Positions 11,980 to 24,013 of a stretch of DNA of 64,000 bases are shown here, piece by piece; the first letter of the stretch is position 1, and every line of letters starts with the position of its first letter. Source of the DNA: Pogostemon cablin (taxonomy: Eukaryota > Streptophyta > Magnoliopsida > Lamiales > Lamiaceae); the NCBI GenBank assembly GCA_023678885.1, contig CM043006.1:7591948-7655947 (forward strand). Reading direction: 5' to 3'. The notes beneath the pieces are model-generated. The model searched no databases. It was not told where the DNA came from and saw nothing but the letters and a program-made list of their open reading frames with translations. Both the position numbers and the translations under genes were made by a program.

Positions 11980-12775
11980 TATGTTTGACGGGAAAATTTG
12001 ATTATCTGGATATTTTTGAAAATTTGATAATCTGAAAATTTTTGAAATTTTGATAATCTGGAAAATTTTAAAATTTGATAATCTGGATATTTTCGAAAAT
12101 TTGATAATCTAGAAATTTTTGAAAATTTGATAATCTGGAAATTTCGAAAATTTGACAATCTGGATTTTTTCAAAATTTTGATAATCTGAAAATTTTTGAA
12201 AATTTGATAATTTGGAAAATTTTTGAAATTTTGATAATCTGGAAAATTTTGAAAATTTGATAATCTGGATATTTTCGAAAATTTGATAATCTGGAAATTT
12301 TGAAAATTTATTAATCTGGAAATTTCGAAAATTTTACAATCTGGATATTTTTGAAAATTTAATAATCTGAAAATTTTTTAAAATTTGATAATCTAGATAC
12401 TTTCGAAAATTTAATAATTTGGAAATTTTTAAAAATTTGATAATCTGAAAGTTTTCGAAAATTTGATAATCTGGTCGATATCGATGATTTCGATAATCTG
12501 GACGATATCAATGGTCGATATTGATGATTTCGATAATGTGGACGATATCGACAGTCGATATCGATAGTTTCGAAAATTTGATAATCTAAAAGTTTTTTGA
12601 AAATTTTGATAATCTGGTCGATATTGATGATTTCAAAAGTTTGACGATATCGATGGTCGATATCGATAGTTTCAAAATCGATAATCTGGAGATTTTTGAA
12701 AGTTTGATAACCTGGAGATTTAAGAAAGTTTGATAATCTGGAGATTTTTGCCGATACTTGTGCTTGGTGACGAAC
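11980..12775. repeat. Minisatellite in the Copia B leader, about 26-bp unit (TTTGATAATCTGG)
   Basis: About thirty copies of a unit like GAAAATTTGATAATCTGGAAAT. The stretch 12470-12670 is a variant with 'gtcgatatcgatgatttcg' inserts. It lies between the priming site and the expected gag start. Long minus-strand frames here are artefacts of the repeat. Confidence 0.88.
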
Positions 12776-12975
12776 AATCGAATTCACTAATATATAACTG
12801 ACATAATTGATTTTATTATCTGATTATTGTTATATATGTATGCATGTTCTCTGCGATTTACTGCCTTATTTTCCGTAAAAGGAGCATGCTAGGTTGCGTA
12901 TTTTATTTTGAATATTATATGCATGTAAAATCCCTCGATGTTAAAATTACTAAGTGGAAGAGGGAATTGGTTATT
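12776..12975 (+). other. Copia B leader remnant before the Gypsy breakpoint
   Basis: Single-copy leader sequence, with 'aattactaagtggaagaggga' just before the junction, as often seen ahead of gag in plant Copia elements. The junction with Gypsy sequence at about 12975 has a short shared 'aatttcctcc'. Confidence 0.5.
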
Positions 12976-13237
12976 AATTTCCTCCCAAGTATTGGTTCCA
13001 CCCATCCATGTTCATACTCTTCTTTTCAAGGCTTGCTACAACTTTCCTTCACTTACTATTTTTGGCTTGCTCCTTCTACCCTTCTTTCAAGGTTGTCGTA
13101 CCTATCAAGAAGAACAAGTAAGAACAAAATTTTTCAAAACAAAAATAAGATGCAAAAATAAGAAAAAAAAAATCCTAAGTAGAGCTAACAAATTCAAACA
13201 CGTTACACTGAAGGCTTTCGCCCCGGCAACGGCGCCA
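12976..13237 (-). pseudogene. Broken second copy of element G: ORF start, leader and priming site
   Basis: Matches 18719-18965. It includes the ORF start codon region (MNMDGWNQYLGG equivalent), the leader with 'aagaagaacaag' and the priming site 'ccccggcaacggcgcca' (13221-13237). It sits directly outside the LTR at 13238 where host DNA would be expected. Confidence 0.85.
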
Positions 13238-15196
13238 TGAACTTGGTTTCAATTTTGGTTAAATTGATTTAGAGCAAGTGTATTCTATTGTGTGTAGTAC
13301 GTAAGCGACCAAGTGTAAAATTTATAAGATATCGAATCCAAGGGCAAAAGTAGGTAGCCGTATTTGATAAATTTTTTACTCTAGTAGGACGAATCAAAAG
13401 GAGGGGGTGATTATACTACAAACTAACAACTAGGAAAACAATTAAAGATAGATGGATACAATGGAAATGGAAGATGGATGAAGGTAGAATAATCTAGGAA
13501 GCATGTAAGGCAAGCAACATTTATGGATAAGGTATATATAGACTCACACACACACATGCATTGATGGTTTTCATGTTATGATATTAAGGGGAATCACGTT
13601 TGTACCCCTAACCCCTATGGCCAAGGTGATTAGGTTCTCAACTCTTTTACAAGTTTAAATATTCTTACACTCAATTCCCATGAAGGTACTATGATCATAA
13701 GTTGGGTTCCCCTCACTAGTTCATCACTAATGTTCTATCATGAGGTTCTAAGCACCTGAAGGGTATGGCTTACCTCTCCTCACACTAACTAAGTTATCTC
13801 ATGCAATCAATGATTCAATTAAACCACTAAGCATAATATTGAAATGGTCATCCTAACACTATGAATAGAGAATTTAATCACAAAAATCATACATAAAATG
13901 AGAATAAGCATTCATGATAGAAAATATTCATAACAATCATTTTATAAAAAATGTGATGTACAAAAATCTACATAATATCTAACCAATCATATTACTAGCC
14001 TCACATGAGGACTAGCCACTACATATCATAGTAAAAGCATTACAATCCATAGCATGATCCAATTGAGCCAAATAATAAAGAAAATAACAAAATAAAGGTA
14101 AGTTGGCCTCCCTTTGATGGTGAACTTCCTCCTCCTTGATCATGCTATAATCTTCAACCAATGATGAATTGCTCTTCTTAGATTGGTGGATGGATGGTGT
14201 AATGAATGGATTTGAGGAGATCAAGTGGTTTGAATGGATGAAGTGAAGGGTGGAAGAGATGGAGATGAATGTCTGTGATTTAGGTGTTTAGTGTGTGTGA
14301 AAACTGATCCAAAATGATTCCTCTCGGATTTTGTGGTCAAAACATGTATTTATACCCCCATGGAAGCTTCTAGAACATTTAGAGATCATAAAACAGCCTT
14401 TTAAACCTATACGGGCCGTGTAGCGGCACACGGCCATGGGGGTGTCCGTGTAGCGTTTTCTGGTGTTCGAGCACACCCAACCCATACAGGGCCGTGCTAG
14501 GTACACGGGCCGTGTAGTGCAGCGCGTGCAGTGCAGTCTCACCGTTTTGCGCATAACTTCCACATCCGATCTCCAATTTGAGTAATTCTTACGTTCACGC
14601 GATCCTCTTTTCCTTGGTTTTCTATCCGTATAAAGATATAATAAAAATTCAAATATTTGTGGGTGTAACAAGTCATGCAAAGTAGCACAACTGTGCTGAG
14701 TAGGAACAGCTTGCGCGACGTCACTATTTTAATCATAACTTTCTCGTTTGGGCTCCAATTGAAGTGTTTCTTATACCAAAACGATCCTATTTTCTGTGGC
14801 TTTTCAACCATGTATCACACTTCTAGTTTTGAGCTCCAAAAATGTACAGAAAAATTACACAATTTAGACGTGCGTTTTTCAGCATTTTGCTTTGACTCAT
14901 TCTCCCTCGTTTCAACTCCAAATCGAGCTCTGTTTTTTCCCACATCTTCTTTATCGTGTCTAGAATCCATTTTTACCTGATAATCACACAAATTACACAA
15001 ATTTACCAATTATCTAAATATTCACAAATGTAGCACAATTTAAGGCACTTAATCATGTAAGCCACACATTTATCATTTCAAAGCACAAATCTCCATATCT
15101 TCATATAACACCACTAAATGACATACAAAATAAATAAAAACACACAAAAATACATAATAAAATACACTAAAATCTAGGTAAAAATGACACCGATCG
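13238..15196 (-). repeat. LTR of element G (left, shared)
   Basis: 1,959 bp, starting TGAACTTGG. Its inner edge reads CG where the partner has CA (a likely point change). Contains a GC-rich palindromic cluster of CACGGCCGTG-like motifs at about 14404-14520. Confidence 0.9.
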
Positions 15197-15215
15197 ACCC
15201 CCCAAACTTAAAGTG
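15197..15215 (-). other. Polypurine tract of element G
   Basis: The minus strand reads CTTTAAGTTTGGGGGGTC and then the LTR. This is the AAGTTTGGGGG tract characteristic of Athila/Tat-type Gypsy elements. Confidence 0.85.
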
Positions 15216-17415
15216 TTGCTTGTCCTAGAGCAACGAAAATGAAAAAACGAGAGGGGGAATTTTCACCTAGAGAAAGACCTAAAGAACATAAGTAACAACA
15301 CATCATATCAAGTCACACTACAACATTAAAATCATGACATAAAAAATTAACAAGTTCAAGTATAAGAAAATCAAGAGTAATAAAGTTCCTTCCGGTCCAA
15401 GCCTCACAATGGGTATTAAAATGCACTCAACACTCTATGAAGTAGGGTAATTTTTACTCATCAATCGATTGAACCCGACACACCATAGGCTTGCTCACGG
15501 ACTACATTCACAAGCTACCAAGGCTTCAACTAATGATCAAAAAGGTCTTTATCTTTTGGATGTAATGTTAGGTTTTTTGGTAAGGGTAGGGAGATTATGG
15601 ATATGAGTGACTCATCGAGTATAAGTAATCGAAGAGATGATCAGTCTCTTCAACTTCTTCACGTTTCTATCTTCCTTTCTTTTCTTTTCTAATCACAAGC
15701 ACTAATCATTATCATTCCTTGGATTTCTTGAGCTTCTTTTAATTTGCATGCTTCATTTCTTTCGACTTTTGAATTTCTTGAACATATTTTTGATGATTTG
15801 CTCATTTTTCTTTTTTTGAGGTCTCATGTACATTTTTGCTTGAGTTCTTTTCATCCTTTTCTTGCTTGTTTACCATTTCCTCTCTTCTCTAGCACAATTC
15901 TCACATCAAACCTTGTACACCATCATCTCCCTCCTCAATCACCCACACAAAGGTTATATATATAAGGTTTAAGTGGGTAATCACGGCTTGTAATGTGCTT
16001 ATTTCACAAAAATAGGCTTTAAGGTTCAAAGTGGTTAACTAGGGATGATGCATAAGGTAAGGAAATATATGACAATGACTTTAAAATAACAAGGATGGCC
16101 TAAGATCATTTCACTAACCTCCACCAATCGGGCTCATTCCCGTAGTGCATGAGCAAGTTCTAGTTTACCAAGGCTCAATCGAGCCACTCATGAAAAACTA
16201 ACCGTGGAGGCACGGTTGAGGCTCAAACGCTCATAAGTTTTTGCTCGGACCTTAAGGAACCTATTATACCTCAATTCATATCAAAATTGAACAATTTAAA
16301 TAGACCATGTCACAATTTTAAAGAGTAGAGATTCGCAACATGTTCGCCATCACTTATAACAAACAACATGTCATTACTCACATTCAAAAAAAATGAGTCA
16401 CAACATCCCAAAACATACCACAAAGCAACCCTATACAAGAATAAAAATACAAATAAAACAAATGAACAAAGACTCACCAAACAAGGAACAAGACAACACA
16501 AAACATGCAAAAACGACAATTCATCCATTAAAAGAAAATCAAGCACATATCCTCATCATCCAATATCATTTAAGCTCAAGAATTTGCCACCTTATTCAAA
16601 AATAAGAAAAATTAATAAAGTAAGTAAACTACCTAAATAAAGCAAGTAAACCTCCCAAGATACAAAACAAATGAAGTGGCATACCAATTCAATCAAGTTC
16701 AATTCAAAATCATGTATATGCTAAGAAAAGGAAAATGATGAGTAGTAAAGTGAACTCCCTGAAAAGGCATTTGGTAATGAAAATGGTTGGCACAAGCTTC
16801 CGGATTGCATGCACAATGAATCTCGACATTGATTTTCGGGCTCACTTCATGCTTCCACTACACTTTATTTATGCTCAACAACTCATCAAAACCATTAGCA
16901 CAACAATTATTATCAAATAATGAACTAGCATGCACTTCAACAAAACCAAACGTACCAAAACGAACCAAACTCATGAGAAATTTTTTTTAAATTGACCCAA
17001 TTTTACACAAGGCAATCAAGATAATCACTCTATCAACATGATACATCAAGCATACACAAGTGGTAAGGCACACCACGCACTATCCCCCCAAACTTAAATT
17101 GAAACAAGTTAAGAATTAAGTTTGCAAAAAGTGGTGGGACTTACCCTTGTAGTTTCCACCAATGATCTTCTTGTAGAGAAGCATATGCATCACAACACTC
17201 AAGGTACGTCCACCATGCACTATCCCCCCAAACTTAAATTGAAACAAGAGTTTCGATTTAAGTTTGCAAAAAGTGGAGAGACGTCCCTTCACACTTCAAA
17301 TCAAACACTTCTCATATTTTCAATACGCATCATTCTATATGAGCACAATCAACCTACATGCCAAAAATACAAGAAAACTAAATCAAAGCATTTAAATAAA
17401 AGCATTAAAATAAAC
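15216..17415 (-). other. 3' spacer of element G, no coding sequence recognised
   Basis: AT-rich, with low-complexity pyrimidine runs at 15660-15900. An extra tract like the polypurine tract occurs twice in a tandem duplication of about 134 bp (around 17087 and 17222, each with 'cccccccaaacttaaatt'). At 17416-17440 the minus strand reads a 'gggaggcaaccc' block often found just after the coding part of Athila/Tat elements. No frame here resembles a known protein. Confidence 0.6.
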
Positions 17416-17478
17416 GATGGGTTGCCTCCCATCTAGCACTAAGTTTAACGTCTTCAAGCCGGACGGATCATGGAGAGC

Positions 17479-18757
17479 TCATCGGAATGGCCAAGGATAT
17501 CGTTCGTTCTTGCCATCAAATTTTAATCTTTGTGCTTCTTCCTCTATTAGGCATTTGTGGCAAGTAACGACCATAGTAGCATCCTTCGAGATTGGCTTTA
17601 AAAATTCAACTCGCTTGAGCTTGCATTCCATTAACCTTTCTTTTCTCGACCACCACTTATTCCTTTTTATCAAGTATGTCCCCAACATTTTCTCAAGCTC
17701 TCTTTTGTACCTAAGGCATTGAGAAGAATCAATAGGTAAGACAAAGTCAATATAAACAATATTATAAAAATAATGCAACTTGAAGAGTTAAAAGGTGTAG
17801 AAATGCTCATTTCACTCCCGAACTCATCATAAAGTGCTCTTAGACCTTGTTCCCTATTAAAATCATACTCCTCTCTTGATTCTTCATCTTCACTTAAAAT
17901 TTCCTTATCAACAATGGACAAGAAATCATAGATAATCTCTTCCACCTCTAGGCTTTCTTCTACCTTAAGCTCTTTACTCCTCTCACTTTTATCCTCTAAG
18001 CTTTCTTTTACCCTCAATAAGTTCAACATCTCTTGAGTCTTCTTCGTTATCCCCCGAACACTCTTCTACCTCCAAATTTTCTTCAATATTTTCATCAAAA
18101 TTCTCCATTTCTTGAAGAGTGTTCCGGTCACTTATCATTTGATTCATTTGACGTTCAAGGGCCTCAAATCTCTTATCACGCAACTCTTTCTCTTGTTTCA
18201 TAAAATCAAACATCTTAGCTATTTGATCCTCCATTTTAGGCTTCCCTTCATTATATGGTGGATACTCTTCTTGGAAATTCCCTTGAACATATCTGTTTTG
18301 CATACATGTTCCATTCCCCATTTGGTAATTGGGCATGTTCCACACTTTTTCCCCCATTAAAGTTGGAAGTAGGCATTGAGTAGGTATTTTGAGGCTCATA
18401 ACTTGAAAGACTTGGTTGAAGACTTTGCCTTGTATCATTTCCATAAGCATATCTTCTAAGCAACTCCATCAAGACATTATTTTTGGATAGAGGAGTAAAC
18501 GTAGGAACTTGATTGTTGTAAGCACTTGGTACGGAATAAGTGTTTCCTTGATATGGTTGAAATGTATTCCCATTGTAAGCTCCTTGCCATTCCTCATAAC
18601 TCCCATTGTTGCAGCATTGAGAGCTTGCTTGACTCATTTGACTACTATACCCATAGTTGCTCTCATTCTTATAGCCCATTGATTGTTGTGGTGGAACCAA
18701 ACCAAGTAGATTTTCATAATTTCCTCCCAAGTATTGGTTCCACCCATCCATGTTCAT
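17479..18757 (-). pseudogene. Unusual ORF of element G (no RT), frameshifted
   Basis: The start at 18757 (MNMDGWNQYLGGNYENLLG) is the first ATG after the leader. The product has a Gln/Asn/Tyr-rich N-terminal half to about residue 165, then a charged predicted coiled coil (EDQIAKMFDFMKQEKELRDK ... ALERQMNQMI), a Glu-rich acidic stretch, and a basic C-terminal part (RELEKMLGTYLIKRNKWW ... VTCHKCLIEEEAQRLKFDG). Three frameshifts (within 18251-18450, near 18010 and near 17720) split it. I recognise the layout as typical of gag-region proteins of non-autonomous plant Gypsy elements but cannot name a domain. No CCHC knuckle or catalytic motif is visible. Function unknown; RNA packaging is a guess. 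Confidence 0.6.
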
Positions 18758-18946
18758 GCTCTTCTTTTCAAGGCTTGCTACAACTTTCCTTCACTTACTA
18801 TTTTTGGCTTGCTCCTTCTCCCCTTCTTCCAAGGTTGTCATACCTATCAAGAAGAACAAGTAAGAACAAAATTTTTCAAAACAAAAATAAGAAAAAAATA
18901 TCATAAGTAGAGCTAAAAAATTCAAACACGTTACACCCAAAGCTTT

Positions 18947-18965
18947 CGCCCCGGCAACAGCGCCA
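18947..18965 (-). other. Primer binding site of element G, tRNA-Asp-like
   Basis: The minus strand reads TGGCGCTGTTGCCGGGGC right at the LTR edge. It is one or two bases off the Athila-type TGGCGCCGTTGCCGGGGA complementary to tRNA-Asp. The copy at 13220-13237 lacks the internal mismatch. Confidence 0.85.
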
Positions 18966-20924
18966 TGAACTTGGTTTCAATTTTGGTTAAATTGATTTAG
19001 AGCAAGTGTGCTCTATCGTGTGTAGCATGTAAGTGACCCAGTGCAAAATTTATAAGATATCGAACCCAAGGGCGAAAGTGGATAGCCGTGTTTGAGAAAT
19101 ACTTTACTCTAGTAGGACGAATCAAAAGGAAGGGGTGATTATACTACAAACTAATAACTAGGAAAGCAATTAAAGATAGATGGATACAATGGAAATGGAA
19201 GATGGATGAAGGTAGAACAATCTAAGAAGCATGTAAGGCAAGCAACATTCATGGATAAGGTATATAGACTCACACACACACATGCATTGATGGTTTTCAT
19301 GTTATGATATTAAGAGCAATCACGTTTGTACCCCTAACCCCTATAGCCAAAGTGATTAGGTTCTCAACTCTTTTACAAGTTTAAATCTCCTAGGATTGTT
19401 CTTACTCTCAATTCCCATGAAGGTACTATGATGGGTTCCCCTCACTAGTTCATCACTAATGTTCTATCATGAGGTTCTAAGCACTTGAAGTGTATGGCTT
19501 ACCTCTCCTCACACTAACTAAGTCATCTCATGCAATCAATGATTCAATTAAACCACTAAGCATAATATTGGAATGACCATCCTAACACTATGAATAGATA
19601 ATTTAATCACAAAAATCATACATTAAATGAGAATAAGCATTCATGATAGAAAATATTCATAACAATCATTTCATCAAACATGTGGTGTGCAAAAATCTAC
19701 ATAATATCTAACCAATCATATTGCTAGCCTCACATGAGGACTAGCCACTACATATCATAGTAAAATCATTACAATCCATAGCATGCTCCAATTGAACCAA
19801 ATAATGAAGAAAATAACAAAATAAAGGTAAGTTGGCTCCCCTTTGATGGTGAACTTCCTCCTCCTTGATCATGCTATAATCTTCAACCAATGATGAATTC
19901 CTCTTCTTAGATTGGTGGATGGATGAATTAATGGATGGATTTGAGGAGATCAAGTGGTTTGAATGGATGAAGTGAAGGGTGAAAGAGATGGAGATAAATG
20001 TGTGTGATTTAGGTGTTTAGTGTGTGTGGAAACTGATCTAAAATGATTCCTCTTGGATTTTGTGGTCAAAACATGTATTTATACCCCCATGGAAGCTTCT
20101 AGAACATTTAGAGATCATAAAACAGCCTTTTGAACCTACACGGGCCGTGTAGCGGCACACGGCTATGGGGGTGGCCGTGTAGCATTTTCTGGTGTCCGAG
20201 CACGCCCAACCCTTACAGGGCCGTGCTCGGTACGCGGGCTGTGTAGTGCAGCGCGTGCACCGCAGTCTCACCGTTTCGCGCATAACTTCGATATCCGATC
20301 TCCAATTTGAGTAATTCTTGCGCTCGCGCGATTCTCTTTTCTTTGGCTTTCTATCCATATAAAGATCTGATAAAACTTCCAACATTTGAGGGTGTAACAA
20401 GTCATGCAAAGTAGCACAACCGTGCTGAGTATGAACAGCTTGCACGACGTCACAATTTTAATCATAACTTTCTCGTTTGGGTTCCAATTGAAGTGTTTCT
20501 TATACCAAAATGATCATCTTTTCTGTGGCTTTCCAAGAATGTATCAAACTTTTACTTTTGAGCTCCAAAAGAGTACAGAAAAATTACACAAGTTAGACGT
20601 GTATTTTTCAGCATTTTGCTTTGACTCATTCTCCCTCGTTTCAACTTCAATCGAGCTCTGTTTTTTCCCACATCTTCTTTATCGTGTCTAGAATCCATTT
20701 TTACCTGATAATCACACAAATTACACCAATTTACCAATTCTCTAAATATTCACAAATGTAGCACAATTTAAGGCACTTAATCATGAAAACCACACATTTA
20801 TCATTTCAAAGCACAAATCTCCATATCTTCATATAACACCACCAAATGACATACAAAATGAATAAAAACACGCAAAAATACATAATAAAATACACTAAAA
20901 TCTAGGTGAAAATGACACCGATCA
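18966..20924 (-). repeat. 5' LTR of element G
   Basis: 1,959 bp, TGAACTTGG...CCGATCA, matching 13238-15196. Carries the same CACGGCCGTG-like cluster at about 20140-20265. The right flank (20925 on) is decayed Copia B pol sequence. Confidence 0.9.
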
Positions 20925-22600
20925 AACGCGTGTCACGTCTGACACACAATTGCAAGTAGTGCCTCGTCGTAGTGGGAGGGTTGTTCAACAATCGGTAAGA
21001 TATATATTTTGGTAGAGTCGTGAGACTTGGTCCCTAGTAAAAATGGAGTTGACCCACGGATATGACGAAGCACGACAAGATCGAAATGCGATATCTTAGA
21101 AAGTGCAATGATATTGAAATAGAATCGAAGAATTTTAAATCAAGTCTGGGAGCTTGTAGGACCACTAAATGCTGTAAAAGTCATTGGAAGTAGTCATACA
21201 AAATAAAAGAGGATCTTACGGTAAGGTGAAAATCTTGGAAGCAAAGCTTGTTGCGAAGAGGTATACTCAGAAAGAAAGGGTGGTTCGAATATGAGAAAAC
21301 CTGATTCATCGATAGATATGCCTTTGTCGATCCAGATTCTTTTATCTGTTGCTACTCATATGAAATATGAAGAATAGCAAAAAGATGCCAAGACAGCTTT
21401 CCTGAATTGGAAGTCTTGAGGAAAACATCTATGTGAAACAACTAGAGTGATTCATTGCAAAGGGCGAAGAGCATTGTGATAGTAAGCTTAAAAGTGTCCA
21501 TCGATGGACTAAAGAAAGCTTCAAGATCATGAAACATCCGTTTTGATGAGGAAATCCAGGCTTATGAATTTATTCAATGCGCGGATGTGTCTTGTGTATT
21601 GAAAAAAGTCATGGAAACATGGTGGTATATCTTGTACTATACGTAGATGATATATTGCTCATTGGAGATAATGAAATAGTATTGTCGGGTGTATGAGTAT
21701 GGTTAATAAAGCGGTATGAGATGAAGGACTTAAGAAAAGCAAAAATATCCTTTTGATCACGGTATACGGATCACAAGAAAGGATGTTATGCTTGTCTCAA
21801 GCTTCAGGAGATGATACGATCCTTACTTGTTTTAGCATGAGACTTTATCTAAAGATATGTGTCTTGGGACACAAAAGAAGATAAAGGTGATGAAAGCGGT
21901 TCCTTATGCTTCGGCGAATAAGGAAGCTTAATCTAAGGAATGCTATGCACGAGAATGGATATCTGTTTTGCCGAAGGCATGGTCAGTAGATATCAAGGTA
22001 ACCCAGAAATAAAAATGTTGAATTGTGGTAAGACATATATTTATGTACCTGAAAAGGACTAGAAACTATATGTGGGCTTACCGAACATATTCGCTGCTTC
22101 TTATGAGTTACGTAGATTTGGATTTTTCAAATCAGATAGGGATGACAGTAAATCCACCTCAAAGGTTATGTATTTAATTTTAGGAAGATGAGTCATAATG
22201 TGGAGGAGTGTTATATAGAAATATATTTCAGACTCCAGATTCCATCATGGAAAGATGATAAATTGGAGCCTATGAGGCAACCAAAGTATCTGTATGACTC
22301 TAGAAACTTCAGGATGGACTTTGAAGTGTTTCTAAGTTTATCCAAGGTTATCACAATTTATTTGATGATAATGGTGCAGTTGCAAACTTGAAGGAATCAC
22401 GAGCTCATAAGGCAATTAAACACATGGAGCGCAAGTACCACCTATTACGAGAAATCGTATGATGAGGGAAAAGTTGTTGTCGCCTAGATTGCATCGGATG
22501 ATAACCTAGTAAATCCTTTTACAAGGACCTTAAAGAGAGAGCTTTTGATGGTCGTGTAGTGGGAGTGAGAATCAGATGTATGGCAAAAGACATGACAGCA
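20925..22600 (+). pseudogene. Decayed Copia B pol (integrase end, RT, RNase H)
   Basis: Readable only in pieces across all three frames. Pieces seen are a PRRSGRVV-like linker (about 20973), KLVAKRYTQKE near 21250, KDAKTAFLN near 21380, and LYYT(stop)MIYCSLEIM matching the LYVDDILLIGND catalytic block near 21630. The RNase H end NLKESRAHKAIKHMERKYH lies near 22390. Dozens of stops make this the most decayed coding region in the window. The end is at the polypurine tract. RT identity rests on the order of these blocks, not on any open frame. Confidence 0.75.
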
Positions 22601-22610
22601 TAGTCTTTTA

Positions 22611-22627
22611 GTATAAGTGGGAGATTG
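22611..22627 (+). other. Polypurine tract of Copia B
   Basis: 'agtataagtgggagat' directly before the LTR start TGTTGGATT, the usual plant Copia arrangement. Confidence 0.85.
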
Positions 22628-24013
22628 TTGGATTGTATACTAAAAATCTAGCTTTAGTATGAACAATGTTATAACAATTTATTTGAAATGAGAATTATAT
22701 GATCAAATGATTGCGTCTTATAATTTATTTATATGCACGATGCAATAGTCCACTTACTTTATACTGTAGATAATATGTTGTGCGACAACATGCGGAAGAT
22801 CATATTATCGATTTTCTTATAAAGTATAAATAGATGCTCACAACTGAGATAGACGGGGACTCTCTATTAGGATGGTAGTAGTGTGGTTTGGTATTAGCTT
22901 GTCTTGGCTATAGAATCACATTAGTGCACTTTGTGTGTATTGAGCGGGACCGCTTGAGATCGTTCGACTTATACTGACTTATAGGAGAACTTGATCTCAG
23001 TTATTATGGATGTTCGTGCTCTTAATTCCTATACAATAACCTCGATACGTAGGGCAGTGTGTATTTATTTGATTCATCAATGGGTGAGATTTACATGTAA
23101 TTAAATCAACAAATTCGGTGAGTTGGGAAGTAATGCTGTCTCTATGGTGTGCTGTTGATTGTAGAATGAATCCATGTCCGTCATAGGTTGATGATGTCCC
23201 CTTGAGGAGCTCATAAGGATTATCATGTAAACCCTGCAGGTGGATTTATTCCGGCATGATAATGAGGTTGAGTGGTACTACTCTTGGATGAGATATTAAT
23301 TAATGGAGTTGTCAGTAACTTAATTAATTATTGGACATTGTATATCTTAAACATTGGGAGACTAACGGGCTCATAATAAGAAGGAGTCCATAACGTAATT
23401 ATGGGATTAGAACGGTAGTGCAGTAATAATATTTTAGTGGTATATATTATTATTATTGGACTTAAGTATATGCTTTGGACTAAGCTTGGATACTTAAGCC
23501 CAATGGAGGCCCAATTCTAATTTCTCCACCTGGTCCCTGCTGTAGGCCATATATAAGTCATCTCAGCTGTCCGAAAACCCTAATCTATGAGATTAATCAT
23601 GCCTAACACTGTGAGGAGGGTGAGGGAATAGCAGAATGAGAAGATCTCGAAGATCGTCGCCCACACGACATCGAGATTGGACTTGGGAATACAGCAAAAG
23701 ATTGAAAGGTTGTTTGTTGCTGATGTCCGCCACCTTCTACGATTTTTATAAAATCGTACAGACATCATAACAGGACATGTAATATATTGACAAAAATCCA
23801 TGGAAGAAAGGATCGTTTTGGCGCGTAGATCACTCAAATCCGATATCAGATGAGAGAGTTATGCCCAAAACGGTGAGGCTGCGCAGGCTGGTGGCGAGAA
23901 TTCGTCTTTACCCTGGTGAAAGGTAATACGTTTCTTGTTTCTTGCTTCCGCTGACTGTTGGTAACGTATGGAACCCTAATGGGTCACTTTAACCAAATGA
24001 TCGAATGCCAACA
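22628..24013 (+). repeat. 3' LTR of Copia B
   Basis: 1,386 bp, TGTTGGATT...TGCCAACA, complete. Same family as the solo LTR at 55222-56620. Confidence 0.92.

Larger units (their letters stand above)
12976..20924 (-). mobile_element. Non-autonomous Gypsy element G with an attached partial second copy
   Basis: LTRs at 13238-15196 and 18966-20924 are both 1,959 bp. Reading the minus strand the order is LTR, tRNA-Asp-like priming site, one unusual ORF, 3' spacer, polypurine tract, LTR. Then comes a second priming site, leader and ORF start (13237-12976), broken off. The middle LTR is therefore shared by one whole and one partial unit, as left by unequal recombination. No RT, integrase or protease is present. 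It lies inside Copia B. No target duplication can be read because the left end is internal sequence. Confidence 0.85.
10426..24013 (+). mobile_element. Copia element B, 5'-truncated, split by a Gypsy element
   Basis: LTRs at 10426-11802 and 22628-24013 match closely, end in CAACA, and match the solo LTR at 55222-56620. The interior has a tRNA-Met priming site, a leader with a long minisatellite, and a badly decayed integrase/RT/RNase H remnant ending in a polypurine tract. Gag, protease and most of integrase are missing. The 5' LTR lacks its first 15 bases, so no target duplication can be read on the left. It lies inside element X and is interrupted by element G at 12976-20924. Confidence 0.88.

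Noticed and set aside
9736..12787. Several 60-140 codon minus-strand frames with repeating residues
   Set aside because: They are translations of minisatellites whose unit happens to lack stops.
23580..23837. Antisense open frame recurring in all three Copia B LTRs (also 11386-11616 and 55398-55640)
   Set aside because: Present because the LTRs are copies of each other. Lengths and ends differ and there is no recognisable protein.
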